From Flavobacterium sp. (GTDB lineage Bacteria > Bacteroidota > Bacteroidia > Flavobacteriales > Flavobacteriaceae), in assembly GCA_015665265.1 (NCBI GenBank), contig JADFAM010000009.1, positions 62,001-126,000 of the forward strand: DNA of 64,000 bases, read 5' to 3'. Below, in pieces: positions 29,423 to 39,667 of this stretch. The position numbers and the translations under genes were made by a program. The notes under the pieces are model-generated. The model did not search any database. It had not been told where the DNA came from and was given only the letters and a program-made list of their open reading frames with translations. Position 1 is the first letter of the stretch. Each line of letters begins with the position of its first letter.

Positions 29423-31936
29423 TTAGAAAGGATAATTTATTCCTATGTTATAAACTGCATTAGAAAAGTTATAATTTCTAAACCACTTGTTATTTTCTAA
29501 ATGGGGTTCATGCATTTTAAATCCTAAGTCTAGTCTAAAGACTAAAAAACTAAAATCATACCGCAATCCAAATCCAGAACCTACGGCAATATCTTTTATT
29601 GATTTAAATCCGTTAAAAGTTGCTTTTTCCTCAGCAAAAATTGAGTTAGTGATGTCCCATATATTACCTGCATCCACGAATAACGCCCCTTTTAAGCTGC
29701 CAAATAAATCAAATCTATATTCCGCACTTGTTAAAAATTTTAAACTACCAATATTGTATTCCAAACCAGAATTTCGACTACCAGGTCCTAGATCGTATGT
29801 TTGCCAAGCTCTAATGTCATTTGAGCCTCCTGCAAAATAACTTTTGGTAAATGGAATAACCGAATTATCATAGGGTATGATAGCTCCAATAAAACTTCTA
29901 AAGCCAATTACAGAATTATTATTCACCTCCCAAAACTTTTTGTATTCAATATCTGTTTTAAAATATTGTGCTAAAGGAATATTAAAAATGGTCTTTCTAT
30001 TATTACTGTCTTTTTTGTTAGATAATAATCCTCCAATATTTCCCGAGTTTGCTACTCTAACTTTAAAGAAAGAAAAATTATTATCTCTAAAATCACTTTG
30101 ATTATTAAAAGTATATGAATAAGCAATTGTAGGGATTAAGAAATCTGATGTGATGATATTATATCTATCTAAAATATTTAAATTATTTCTATATTGATCA
30201 GGATTACTTGTTTGAAACTCCTCGTCATTAAAAACAGTTTTCATAAATGAGACGGTTTCACCTTGCCGCTCTAATGTATAATTAGGATCATCGAAAAATA
30301 TTTTTGCAATAGAATTAAGTTTTATGTATTCAGAGTTATAAATATCAAAATAATTGCCAATTCTTAAGTTTCTTACATATTGTGTATTAAAAACATCTAG
30401 TTGTATTGTTTTTTTATCATTGTACTGCCACTTATAATCAATTAAGGCAGTAACGGTTTCTCTATCCAAACCAATATTTTGTTGGATACTTGTCCCTAAT
30501 GTAAACATTGTTCTGGGAGACATTCGTTTAGGGACTAATTTTCCTAAACCAAAAGGTGCTACAAAACGAGGTATTTCTAAAGACATGTCAGCTCCAATTT
30601 CCCATGAGTTGAAAAAACTACCTTCTTTATTGGCATCTTGAGATGCATTAAAGAATGAGCTAAGAAAAGATAATTTAAAAATTTCAGCACCTCTAAAAAT
30701 ATTTCTATTAATAAATGAAAACTTACCAGAAACCCCTAAATCTCTAATGTTAGAGTGTGTTAGTTCTGTTTCTAGATCAAGACTAAATTTATCTAAAGGA
30801 GTAAGAAAAATATTTACATCAAGTTGCTTGTTATTATCTTTAATTGTTTCATATTGTATGTTTGTAATCTTAAAATTTCTCAATGATTTTAAGTGTTTTC
30901 TAGTGAGGTTTCTAGTTGAGTCTGCATAAACTTGATTGGGTCTAATAAAAATTGATTCTGATAATAACCTAGGATTGTACTTTATTTTTTTATGAGCATG
31001 AAAAGTAACTCCTTCATAGTTTATAGAGTCTAGATATGGATTATTCTTTTTATTAAATGAATAGTCTGTATACACATTAATTTTTCTGAGCTTTAGGATA
31101 TCAAATAATTTTAATTCATAGTCTCCATTTTTCTTTACAACTCTTTTTTTATCAAAAATAACAAGGTCTACATTTGTTTTGTAGCTATTTGTAATAGCTG
31201 AATCTATATTGTAGTATCCTAAATCATTTTCTGTGAAGTGATAAATTCCATTATTTCGATAAAGATTTGTTATTCTTGAAGCCTCTTTAATAAAGTTAGC
31301 TTCTTTAAATTGATCTCCTTTTTTTAAAAAGGATAACGATTTTTGAGATTGGTATAATGAATCTAAAACTGGTGATTTTATATTTGTTATTATGCTATCT
31401 AAAAAAGTTGGTCTTCCTTTATCTATGGTGTAGTTTACAATTGCTTTTTTATTTTTTTGAACTTCAATACTAGATTGTGCTTTTACCCTGAAATACCCAT
31501 TATTTTTGTGATAGGCTGTTAGATTATTAATTGTTTTTGTAATTTTCTCATCTTTAATAATAACAGGTGCTTGACCATTTTTTAAAAACCAATTATTAAG
31601 ACCAATCATGCTGTTAGCATAAGAAATACTCTGTTTTTCTGAAAAAATATTTTTAATAAAATTATAAGTTTTGGGTTTTTTAATACCCCATTCGTTCACA
31701 GTATTAGGCTTGTTTTTATCACCCAAATTATAGAAATATAAGGAAAGTGGGAGGCCTAACGTTTTAATGTTAGGTTTTTGAACTAATAATTCGTTTAGAT
31801 CTGAATTCGTATTTTTCTTTTCATCTACAACAATAGTATTTTGTTTTAATAATAAGTCATCCTCCCCAAGTCTCTTTATTGAGCTACAACTAGACAAGAA
31901 CAATGTCAAAAAAAATAAAATAACGATTTTTTTCAT
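29423..31936 (-). CDS. BamA/TamA family outer membrane protein with lipoprotein signal (TamL-like)
   Basis: MKKIVILFFLTLFLSSCSS lipobox; POTRA-like N-terminal region; C-terminal barrel with KSYFAGGSNDIRAWQTYDLGPGSRN and terminal aromatic ...YNIGINYPF. Confidence 0.85.
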   Translation of the reverse strand: MKKIVILFFLTLFLSSCSSIKRLGEDDLLLKQNTIVVDEKKNTNSDLNELLVQKPNIKTLGLPLSLYFYNLGDKNKPNTVNEWGIKKPKTYNFIKNIFSEKQSISYANSMIGLNNWFLKNGQAPVIIKDEKITKTINNLTAYHKNNGYFRVKAQSSIEVQKNKKAIVNYTIDKGRPTFLDSIITNIKSPVLDSLYQSQKSLSFLKKGDQFKEANFIKEASRITNLYRNNGIYHFTENDLGYYNIDSAITNSYKTNVDLVIFDKKRVVKKNGDYELKLFDILKLRKINVYTDYSFNKKNNPYLDSINYEGVTFHAHKKIKYNPRLLSESIFIRPNQVYADSTRNLTRKHLKSLRNFKITNIQYETIKDNNKQLDVNIFLTPLDKFSLDLETELTHSNIRDLGVSGKFSFINRNIFRGAEIFKLSFLSSFFNASQDANKEGSFFNSWEIGADMSLEIPRFVAPFGLGKLVPKRMSPRTMFTLGTSIQQNIGLDRETVTALIDYKWQYNDKKTIQLDVFNTQYVRNLRIGNYFDIYNSEYIKLNSIAKIFFDDPNYTLERQGETVSFMKTVFNDEEFQTSNPDQYRNNLNILDRYNIITSDFLIPTIAYSYTFNNQSDFRDNNFSFFKVRVANSGNIGGLLSNKKDSNNRKTIFNIPLAQYFKTDIEYKKFWEVNNNSVIGFRSFIGAIIPYDNSVIPFTKSYFAGGSNDIRAWQTYDLGPGSRNSGLEYNIGSLKFLTSAEYRFDLFGSLKGALFVDAGNIWDITNSIFAEEKATFNGFKSIKDIAVGSGFGLRYDFSFLVFRLDLGFKMHEPHLENNKWFRNYNFSNAVYNIGINYPF

Positions 31937-32072
31937 GAAACGTATTCGCAATATAAACTCAAAAATACTACTTTTGATTACTATATTAAGATAAAAAACT
32001 TATCTAAAGCTTGTACAGAAGTATCAGTTTTAATGTTTTATGTTTTTTTAGTGAAAAATAATAATATAATTA

Positions 32073-32792
32073 ATGAGTTTATCTAAAAATCATATCAAAC
32101 TTATAACAAGTTTATCACAGAAAAAGTATCGACAAAAGCATAAATTGTTTGTTGTTGAAGGTGTTAAAGTTGTTCAAGAGTTTTTAAACTCATCATATGA
32201 ACTAGAAATAGTATTTTCTACAGATACAGATTTTTCATCTACCAATAAATTTATTGAAGTTACAGATCAAGAATTAAAAAAAATAAGCAGTTTAAAAAAC
32301 CCGAATAAAGTTCTAGCAATTTTTAAAATACCTAATCAAATTAATCCAATTACCGGCGGTTTAATACTTGCTTTAGACAGTATTAATGATCCTGGTAATT
32401 TGGGGACTATTATTCGTTTGTGTGATTGGTTTGGTATAGAACAGCTTGTTTGTTCAAATGAAACTGTAGATTGCTTTAACTCTAAGGTTGTTCAAGCTAG
32501 TATGGGTTCATTAACCAGAGTTGCCGTCTCCTACCTTGATTTAAAAAAATATTTACAAAATGCTTTAGCCCCAATCTTTCTAGCAGATATAGATGGTCTT
32601 AATGTTTATAAAACTAAACTTCCAGATTCTGCTGTATTAGTTCTAGGTAATGAAGCAAACGGAATTTCTGATGAGATAAAACAACTAGTAACTACTAAAA
32701 TTACAATCCCTAGGTATGGAGCCTTTCAACAAACGGAGAGTCTAAATGTAGCCACAGCATCAGCTATTTTATTGAGCGAGTTCCGAAGATAA
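32073..32792 (+). CDS. TrmH/SpoU family RNA methyltransferase
   Basis: LALDSINDPGNLGTIIRLCDWFGIEQLVCS...VLGNEANGISDEI...IPRYGAFQQTESLNVATASAILLSE. Confidence 0.93.
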   Translation: MSLSKNHIKLITSLSQKKYRQKHKLFVVEGVKVVQEFLNSSYELEIVFSTDTDFSSTNKFIEVTDQELKKISSLKNPNKVLAIFKIPNQINPITGGLILALDSINDPGNLGTIIRLCDWFGIEQLVCSNETVDCFNSKVVQASMGSLTRVAVSYLDLKKYLQNALAPIFLADIDGLNVYKTKLPDSAVLVLGNEANGISDEIKQLVTTKITIPRYGAFQQTESLNVATASAILLSEFRR

Positions 32793-32794
32793 AA

Positions 32795-33502
32795 TTATTC
32801 AAAAGAAAAGTTTAAGAAAACACCTCGTGTAGAAAATATATTGATAGGTGATGTCCACGGGCTATTGCTGTTATTATCATCAATCAATTCTCTATTCATC
32901 GCAAAAACTCCTCTAATTGAAGGAGAAAACTTAAAAAAGGATAAGTATATATCTACACCAACACCAAGTTCGTACATGAAATTACTTGTTTTCATTCTGA
33001 ACTCTCCACTAAAATTATCGTCAGAATTTTCTTGATTACTTGAAAAATTATGATCGTAAGATATTCCAGCAAGTACGTATGGTCTTATATTATTCCATCT
33101 ATCTGAACTTAACTTTAAAACCAAAGGTAGATGCAGGTAGGTAGATCCAATCTCTCGAATACTATCTCTTTCAGTGTTTAGTGTGGGACTATTGTTAAAA
33201 TAAATAGTTTTTGAATTACTAATTAAACCCGGCTCAAAACGTAAATTAACATTTTTATGAACTCTAAAATCAGCAATTAAGCCAACGTTAAACCCCAAGG
33301 TGGGTTTTATTTCTACTATGGTACTAGGGAAGTTACTGGGTTTATAATTAACTTTAAAATCGTTTTGATTAATACCTAAATAAAAACCATAATGAATTTT
33401 TGGATCATCAAAGGTTGGAAGGTTATCAACATTTCTTCTTTTCTGAGAAGATGCAGATAGTGCCATTGAAAAGGTAATTATAAAAAAAAAGATCTTTTTC
33501 AT
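32795..33502 (-). CDS. porT: PorT/SprT-like outer membrane protein (type IX secretion associated)
   Basis: Signal peptide, then DDPKIHYGFYLGINQNDFKV...LRFEPGLI...YLHLPLVLKLSSDRW...GVGVDIYLSFFKFSPSIRG; located next to ubiE and trmH as in other flavobacteria. Confidence 0.8.
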   Translation of the reverse strand: MKKIFFFIITFSMALSASSQKRRNVDNLPTFDDPKIHYGFYLGINQNDFKVNYKPSNFPSTIVEIKPTLGFNVGLIADFRVHKNVNLRFEPGLISNSKTIYFNNSPTLNTERDSIREIGSTYLHLPLVLKLSSDRWNNIRPYVLAGISYDHNFSSNQENSDDNFSGEFRMKTSNFMYELGVGVDIYLSFFKFSPSIRGVFAMNRELIDDNNSNSPWTSPINIFSTRGVFLNFSFE

Positions 33503-33503
33503 G

Positions 33504-34232
33504 TTATTTTGATGCAGAATATATGGTAGCTACTCCAAATGTTACGGGTTTATGGGTTGTATTTATAAACCCATTTTTTTTCAAAATATTGTTGAAGGCC
33601 TCTCCAAAAGGGAAAAAATTTGCTGATTCACTAAGATATGAATATGCTATTTTGTCTTTTGAAAAAAGTTTACCAATTACAGGTAAAATAAATGAGGTGT
33701 AAAACTTATATCCTTGTTTGAAGGGAAATTTTGTTGGGTTTGAAGTTTCAAGAACAACTAGTGTCCCCTTAGGTTTTAAAACTCGTCTAATTTCGCCCAG
33801 TCCTTTGTCTAAATTTGCAAAATTTCTAACACCAAATGAAACTGTAATTGCATCAAATGTATTGTCTGCGTATGGAATATCTTCAGAATCGCCTACAACC
33901 ATTTCTATTTTGTCATTTAACTGAGCTTTAGAAATTTTTTCTTTCCCTACTGCAAGCATTCCCTCAGAGATATCAAGTCCAATAATTTTTTTTGGGCCTA
34001 GAGTAGACATCATTAATGCTAGATCTCCTGTCCCTGTAGCAATATCTAAAATTTGTTGTGGATTATTTTTAGAAACAATCTGAACCACTTTTTTTCTCCA
34101 GCTAATATCTATTCCAAAAGAAATAACCCTATTTAAATCATCATAGTTTTTTGAAATGTTATTAAACATTGTTGCTACTTGATCTTTTTTGCCTAATTCG
34201 GAGTCTTTGTATGGTTTTATTATTTTTGACAT
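33504..34232 (-). CDS. ubiE: Demethylmenaquinone / ubiquinone methyltransferase
   Basis: [60 protein letters not shown]. Confidence 0.95.
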   Translation of the reverse strand: MSKIIKPYKDSELGKKDQVATMFNNISKNYDDLNRVISFGIDISWRKKVVQIVSKNNPQQILDIATGTGDLALMMSTLGPKKIIGLDISEGMLAVGKEKISKAQLNDKIEMVVGDSEDIPYADNTFDAITVSFGVRNFANLDKGLGEIRRVLKPKGTLVVLETSNPTKFPFKQGYKFYTSFILPVIGKLFSKDKIAYSYLSESANFFPFGEAFNNILKKNGFINTTHKPVTFGVATIYSASK

Positions 34233-34262
34233 TTTAAATCTTTAGATAGATTTCAATTTTAA

Positions 34263-35174
34263 TTATCCATTAATAGCTACCACCTGACTAATTTTATTGG
34301 GAAGCATTTCTTGTAACATTGTTTCTATTCCATTTTTTAAAGTGATAGTAGAGGAGGGACATCCACTACAAGCTCCTTGCAATACAACCTTAACAATCTT
34401 CGTTTCCTCATTGTAAGATTTAAATGCTATATTTCCTCCATCTGATGCTACTGCAGGACGAATATATTCATCTAAAATAGCTATAATTTTAGCAGAAGTT
34501 CCCTCAAAGTTGATGATATCATCCTCTTTTTCTTTAGATTTATTAGGTGTACTATTTGATTTAGGGAGTTCTTGAATAATTGTCTTATTGTCTTGAAGAT
34601 ATGAACTAATAAAGTTTCTTATTTCCGAGTATACATCGTTCCATTCCACAATGTCAAATTTAGTAATGGAAATGTAATTTTCAGATATAAAAACTTCTTT
34701 TACAAATGAAAACCCAAAGAGAGCTTTTGCTAAAGGAGAAGATTTACTTGCTTCTTCAATGTTTATATACTCAACATCTGTATTGGTCAGAGATTTATTT
34801 GTTCCAAACTTCATAGTAGATGGGTTAGGTGTTGCCTCTGCATAGACCTCAATAGGTTCTTTCTTTCTTGAGCTATTAGTTTCGTTTACAGCAATACCAC
34901 CATCAATTAAATAGGCTTCAATTTGTTCTCTAACTTCTTCTTGAACATCACTCCATTCAACGATATCAAATCTTTGAATTGCAATAAAATTTGCAGTAAT
35001 AAATACTTTTTTTACAAAAGGTAAATAGAATAATTGTTGGGCTAGAGGAGAGTCTTTAGCATCATCTATGTTATTATATTCATAGCTACCTCCATTAATT
35101 AAAATTTGAGTGCTTACAAATTTTAAAATATTTTTATTGTTGGTTGATTGAATCGTAATTTTTTGTGAACTCAT
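34263..35174 (-). CDS. NifU-family Fe-S scaffold (Nfu) with two tandem Nfu N-terminal domains
   Basis: Two Nfu_N-like repeats (SPLAQQLFYLPFVKKVFIT...FDIVEWSDV; SPLAKALFGFSFVKEVFIS...FDIVEWNDV) plus C-term DEYIRPAVASDGGNI...GACSGCPSSTITLKNGIE. Confidence 0.92.
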   Translation of the reverse strand: MSSQKITIQSTNNKNILKFVSTQILINGGSYEYNNIDDAKDSPLAQQLFYLPFVKKVFITANFIAIQRFDIVEWSDVQEEVREQIEAYLIDGGIAVNETNSSRKKEPIEVYAEATPNPSTMKFGTNKSLTNTDVEYINIEEASKSSPLAKALFGFSFVKEVFISENYISITKFDIVEWNDVYSEIRNFISSYLQDNKTIIQELPKSNSTPNKSKEKEDDIINFEGTSAKIIAILDEYIRPAVASDGGNIAFKSYNEETKIVKVVLQGACSGCPSSTITLKNGIETMLQEMLPNKISQVVAING

Positions 35175-35294
35175 TTTTAAATATTAGAAAATGAATTGCA
35201 AAATTACTGCAAAAAAAATGAATAGATATGTTAAATAAATATAAATAAGGTTGTAAAAATGAAAGAATTATTCTTGAAAAAAACGACTTTCCAT

Positions 35295-36680
35295 TTAAAT
35301 ATTTACTGAGAATCCAATAGTAATAATCGTATTGTTTATGTTTAATTGAGTGGCTTCAACCTCATCATATTGAGGGTAAAAGTCATATTGGTCAGTTTTA
35401 TTACTTTTTTTGTAGGATAAATTTAATTTTACAGTTCCGAAATTATATCCAAGACCTAAGGAATAGCTTTCTAGGTTATCTGAAGAAATTGAATTAATGA
35501 ATGGGTTTTGTTCGTAAACATAGCCACCTCGAACACTAAGGTTATTAATTCTCCATTCTGTACCTAAACGTATTGCATCAGCTCTTTTAAGTTGATTGTC
35601 AAAAAATAAATTTTCCTGTGAAAAATTGTCACCAGATAAATATAAACCTTTGTAATTATTGGTTGAATAGTCAAAACTTATCAATCCAAATTTCCCAAAA
35701 ATAATTGCTGTACTTGCGGTTATTTTACTTGGTGATCTTAGTTTATAAAGTAATTCTTGAATAGGTAAATTACCACCAAAAGTATTGTCATAAATTACAT
35801 CACTATTACTTACTTCTATTTCAGTATCTCCAAAAAATCCATCATTATTTATAATGTTGGTGTTTTCTATTATTTCTGTAAACCATTTGGGTGATTGATA
35901 ACTTAGACCAAAACGAAAAGTATTTGTTGGTTTATAAATGAAACCTGCACTTAGAGAAAAACCAACACCATTAGTAAAATTTTCTTGATAAAATCTTGAA
36001 TTTAATATATTGTCGTTTCCGTCATTGTTAGTCTCTCTTAGAACTGTTTGCTGACTAAAACTAATATCATAAAAATTTAAACCAGCTCCAACATGTAATT
36101 TTTCTTGGTAAACACCAGAAAAGGCAAAATTTAATTCAGAAATTTCACCATCATAATAGTTAGATAATTCTTGATCTTCTGAAATATCGTAAATTATAGG
36201 GTTTTGACTTATATCTAAAGGGAAACTGTTAAATGATGAAAAACCACTGTTTCCTTTGGCAATAAATTTATCTTCAAAATCAGCAGAAATTCTATAATTT
36301 ACCCCCAAAGCTAATTTAGACCATTCATTGTTAAAACTATTCTCAAAAGTTAACACAGCACCTGCATTTGTTACTTTGAAAAAATCTTCTTCTGTTGTTA
36401 AAGAGTTATTGTAGTAGGTTGTTAAATAATTGGTATTTCGAGCTTGAAATGTTAAAGACGCATTATTACCGTTAAACACTGATATTCCAGCAGGATTTAT
36501 TATCATTGAGGCAACATCTCCGCCAACAGCTCCAAAAGCACCACCCATAGCAACAAATCTGGCACTACCATTTCCGTCATTCCTTGAAAACATTAATGAT
36601 AAATTTTGATAACCTAATGACTGAGAATTAGACACACAGCTAAGAGCGGCAAAAGCCACAAAAAAAATTATTTTTCTCAT
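35295..36680 (-). CDS. Outer membrane protein, OmpP1/FadL/TodX-like
   Basis: RFVAMGGAFGAVGGDVASMIINPAGISVF; beta-barrel pattern ending ITIGFSVNI. Confidence 0.78.
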   Translation of the reverse strand: MRKIIFFVAFAALSCVSNSQSLGYQNLSLMFSRNDGNGSARFVAMGGAFGAVGGDVASMIINPAGISVFNGNNASLTFQARNTNYLTTYYNNSLTTEEDFFKVTNAGAVLTFENSFNNEWSKLALGVNYRISADFEDKFIAKGNSGFSSFNSFPLDISQNPIIYDISEDQELSNYYDGEISELNFAFSGVYQEKLHVGAGLNFYDISFSQQTVLRETNNDGNDNILNSRFYQENFTNGVGFSLSAGFIYKPTNTFRFGLSYQSPKWFTEIIENTNIINNDGFFGDTEIEVSNSDVIYDNTFGGNLPIQELLYKLRSPSKITASTAIIFGKFGLISFDYSTNNYKGLYLSGDNFSQENLFFDNQLKRADAIRLGTEWRINNLSVRGGYVYEQNPFINSISSDNLESYSLGLGYNFGTVKLNLSYKKSNKTDQYDFYPQYDEVEATQLNINNTIITIGFSVNI

Positions 36681-36698
36681 AAAAGTTTGATTAAAATT

Positions 36699-37832
36699 TT
36701 ATCCTCCTCTCTTGGAAGAGCCACCTCTTGATGAGCTACCACCTCTTGATGAGCTACCACCTCTTGAAGAACTACCTCTACTAGAAGAGCCGCCACTTCT
36801 AATTGAAGAACTTCTTCGTGAACTATTATTTCTAATTGAAGAACTTCTAGACGAATTACTACTTCTAGTTCTTGGTGAGTAATTACTCTTGCTCCTTGAA
36901 GATCTTCCTTTATAACTCGATCTTTTGGTTGAACTGTTAGAACGAATAGAGGAGTTTTTTCTACCAGTACTTCTAGATGGTCTACTGTTAGAAGGAACGT
37001 TCTTAGGCTTGTTGTAAACATTAATTTTACTCTTATCTAGTCTAAGTCTACTTGCTAAATTATCAATGTTAATGTCATTAGCAGTGTTTTTTGCTCTTCC
37101 ATTTGTGAAATTTACCCTTCTATTGCTACTATTTATCCTACGAGAATTTGTGTAATTCCTAGTGTTTAAAGTATTGTATGAATAATTTCTTCGGCCATAA
37201 TTGAAATTTCTAAATCCATTATAGATATATCCATTACCGTAATAACCTCTCCAGTTAAAAAAACCATAACCATACATGCCGTTAAAAAATGGATTGAAAA
37301 AAGGTGACTGAAAGTATCCATATCCAGGCCAAAAAGAAGGGTCGCCAAGTCTACTTCTCCATCCTAGTCTCCATGCTCTCCTATTCCAAGGGTTTAAATA
37401 ACCATAGCTGAAATAAGGATCGTAAAAATTCCAATAATTATTAAATCCGTAACCAGCACCTCTAAGGTTTAGGTTAATTACTATTTGGTCGCTATCTGAA
37501 TTACCCCAGGCATTATTCATCATATATCCCTCGCTATCTTCAGAGGAATTATTTGTATTATTATCTACTGAGCTATAGGTTTCAATATCTGTTAAAATAT
37601 CAGTTCCATTAACTCCGTCTAATCGTTCAAGTTCTTTTGTGAAATAATTGTTTTCATATTCCTCATACTCTTTGCTATTGTCAAGAATAACTCTTGTCCT
37701 TTTAATTTCTTTGGAATAAATACCATCATTATCTGGGACATTTTGATAAACAGTACATGATGAAAAAAGAATAAATAATAGAAAAATTATTAGAGGTAAC
37801 TGAGCCGATTTGAAGTAGCAGATTGATTTCAT
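36699..37832 (-). CDS. Hypothetical lipoprotein with aromatic/Gly-rich middle and Ser-Arg-Gly repeat tail
   Basis: Lipobox FILFSSCTVYQN; NPWNRRAWRLGWRSRLGDPSFWPGYGYFQSPFFNPFFNGMYGYGFFNWRGYYGNGY; tail SSSRGGSSSRGGSSKRGG. Start at internal Met. Confidence 0.7.
   Translation of the reverse strand: MKSICYFKSAQLPLIIFLLFILFSSCTVYQNVPDNDGIYSKEIKRTRVILDNSKEYEEYENNYFTKELERLDGVNGTDILTDIETYSSVDNNTNNSSEDSEGYMMNNAWGNSDSDQIVINLNLRGAGYGFNNYWNFYDPYFSYGYLNPWNRRAWRLGWRSRLGDPSFWPGYGYFQSPFFNPFFNGMYGYGFFNWRGYYGNGYIYNGFRNFNYGRRNYSYNTLNTRNYTNSRRINSSNRRVNFTNGRAKNTANDINIDNLASRLRLDKSKINVYNKPKNVPSNSRPSRSTGRKNSSIRSNSSTKRSSYKGRSSRSKSNYSPRTRSSNSSRSSSIRNNSSRRSSSIRSGGSSSRGSSSRGGSSSRGGSSSRGGSSKRGG
36703..36780. repeat. Short in-frame 18-bp tandem repeats (about 4 units) encoding SSSRGG
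   Basis: ccacctcttgatgagcta at 36721 and 36739, variant ccacctcttgaagaacta at 36757, degenerate flanking units. Confidence 0.8.
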
Positions 37833-37912
37833 AATGATTTTTTTTTGTAGTAAAAAAAACAAATTGGTGATTAAAAAGCATATTTTTTTTATTCACTATG
37901 CTTAAAATGCTT

Positions 37913-37920
37913 TAGTTTTG
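37913..37920 (+). promoter_or_regulatory. TAnnTTTG -7 element (TAGTTTTG) upstream of proS
   Basis: Consensus match about 80 nt upstream of the proS ATG. Confidence 0.45.
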
Positions 37921-38001
37921 CTTTCGTATTTTTACCCATTAACAAATTTACAATAAATATAATAACAAATATTTAACAACATCCATGCCAAAAATAATAT
38001 T

Positions 38002-39480
38002 ATGAGTAAGAAGTTAACTAAGAGAGCGGAAGATTATTCAAAATGGTATAATGAAATTATTCTTAAAGCAGATCTGGCCGAGAATTCAGCTGTAAGAGGA
38101 TGTATGGTGATTAAGCCTTATGGATTTGCTATTTGGGAAAATATGCAGAAAGAACTTGATAGAATGTTTAAAGAAACAGGTCATCAGAATGCCTATTTTC
38201 CTTTATTTGTTCCTAAGAGTTTATTTGAGGCAGAAGAAAAAAATGCGGAGGGTTTTGCGAAAGAGTGTGCTGTTATTACCCATTATAGATTACAAAATGA
38301 TCCTGAAAAAGAAGGAAAACTTCGAGTTGATCCTGAGGCTAAATTAGATGAAGAACTTATTGTTAGACCTACTTCCGAGGCTATTATTTGGAATACTTAC
38401 AAGGGATGGATTCAGTCCTACAGAGATTTACCATTATTAATTAATCAATGGGCCAATGTAGTTCGTTGGGAAATGAGAACAAGATTGTTTTTGAGAACGA
38501 CTGAGTTTTTATGGCAAGAGGGGCATACAGCTCATGCAACTAAAAATGAGGCCCTCATTGAGTCCAAGCTAATGCAAGATGTATATGCTAAGTTTGCGGA
38601 AGAATTTATGGCTATGCCAGTTGTAAAAGGATTTAAGTCGGAAAGTGAACGCTTTGCAGGAGCAGAGGAAACATACACTATAGAGGCATTAATGCAAGAT
38701 GGTAAAGCACTTCAAGCTGGAACGTCACATTTTTTAGGCCAAAATTTTGCTAAAGCTTTTGATGTAAAGTACACCTCTAAAGAAGGAAAGCAAGAATATG
38801 TATGGGCTACCTCATGGGGAGTTTCTACTCGCTTAATTGGTGGTTTAATAATGACACATTCTGATGATTTTGGATTGGTATTACCTCCAAGATTAGCTCC
38901 TATTCAGGTTGCTATTATTCCAATCTACAAAGGAGAGGATCAATTAACACTAATCTCAGAGAAAGTAAAAATAATAGTGAAGTCACTTAGAGAAAAGAAT
39001 ATTTCAGTAAAATTTGATGACAGAGATACCTTTAGACCTGGTGCTAAATTTGCAGAATATGAGTTAAAAGGGGTTCCTGTTAGAATTGCAATTGGCAATA
39101 GAGATATGGAAAATAATACTGCAGAGGTGGCTAGAAGAGATACTCTGGAAAAACAAACAATCCCTCAAGACCAATTATCAGAATATATTTGTGAGCTTCT
39201 TGAAGAAATTCAGCAAAACTTATTTAATAGGGCGCTCTCTTTTAGGAATGATCACATTACTGAGGTGAATTTTTTCGAAGAGTTCAAAGAAGTTATTGAG
39301 AATAAAGGTGGTTTTGTGTCTGCTCATTGGGATGGAACCATAGAGACAGAAAATAAGATTAAAGAATTAACCAAAGCTACGATAAGATGTATACCAAATA
39401 AGGCAAAAGAAGAGGCGGGTACTTGTGTTTTAACTGGAGAAAAATCATCAAGAAAAGTCTTGTTTGCCAAGGCATATTAA
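38002..39480 (+). CDS. proS: Prolyl-tRNA synthetase (archaeal/eukaryal-type)
   Basis: [61 protein letters not shown]. Confidence 0.96.
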   Translation: MSKKLTKRAEDYSKWYNEIILKADLAENSAVRGCMVIKPYGFAIWENMQKELDRMFKETGHQNAYFPLFVPKSLFEAEEKNAEGFAKECAVITHYRLQNDPEKEGKLRVDPEAKLDEELIVRPTSEAIIWNTYKGWIQSYRDLPLLINQWANVVRWEMRTRLFLRTTEFLWQEGHTAHATKNEALIESKLMQDVYAKFAEEFMAMPVVKGFKSESERFAGAEETYTIEALMQDGKALQAGTSHFLGQNFAKAFDVKYTSKEGKQEYVWATSWGVSTRLIGGLIMTHSDDFGLVLPPRLAPIQVAIIPIYKGEDQLTLISEKVKIIVKSLREKNISVKFDDRDTFRPGAKFAEYELKGVPVRIAIGNRDMENNTAEVARRDTLEKQTIPQDQLSEYICELLEEIQQNLFNRALSFRNDHITEVNFFEEFKEVIENKGGFVSAHWDGTIETENKIKELTKATIRCIPNKAKEEAGTCVLTGEKSSRKVLFAKAY

Positions 39481-39518
39481 ATTTTGTAAAAAAATATTGT
39501 ACAATTTTAAAAACGTTG

Positions 39519-39526
39519 TATATTTG
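39519..39526 (+). promoter_or_regulatory. Promoter -7 element TATATTTG upstream of tRNA-Glu/rpsT
   Basis: TTG at 39497-39499, 19-nt spacer, then TATATTTG. Confidence 0.65.
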
Positions 39527-39567
39527 CATCCGCAATCGGGATAAATATTTTTTATAAGATTGCTTTT

Positions 39568-39640
39568 GGTCCGTTCGTCTAGGGGTTAGGACGCCAGGTT
39601 TTCATCCTGGTAACACGGGTTCGATTCCCGTACGGACTAC
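39568..39640 (+). tRNA. tRNA-Glu (anticodon TTC)
   Basis: ggtccgttcgtctaggggttaggacgccaggttttcatcctggtaacacgggttcgattcccgtacggacta folds as cloverleaf; anticodon loop ttttcat with TTC; GGTTCGATTCC T-loop. Confidence 0.96.
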
Positions 39641-39667
39641 AATTTTTATTAAAAAAACATATTAGAA

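Noticed and set aside
36703-36780. Possible CRISPR-like repeat
   Set aside because: Units are contiguous 18-bp in-frame coding repeats without spacers; no cas genes anywhere in the window.
36677-37021. 114-aa minus-strand ORF (MFTTSLRTFLLTVDHLEVLVEK...)
   Set aside because: It is an alternative frame across the Ser/Arg/Gly repeat of the real lipoprotein gene; its own repeats (HQEVVAHQEV) are an echo of the 18-bp repeat.
39568-39640. tRNA-Glu as a possible integration (att) site for a mobile element
   Set aside because: No integrase, no direct repeat of the tRNA 3' end, and flanking genes are core housekeeping.
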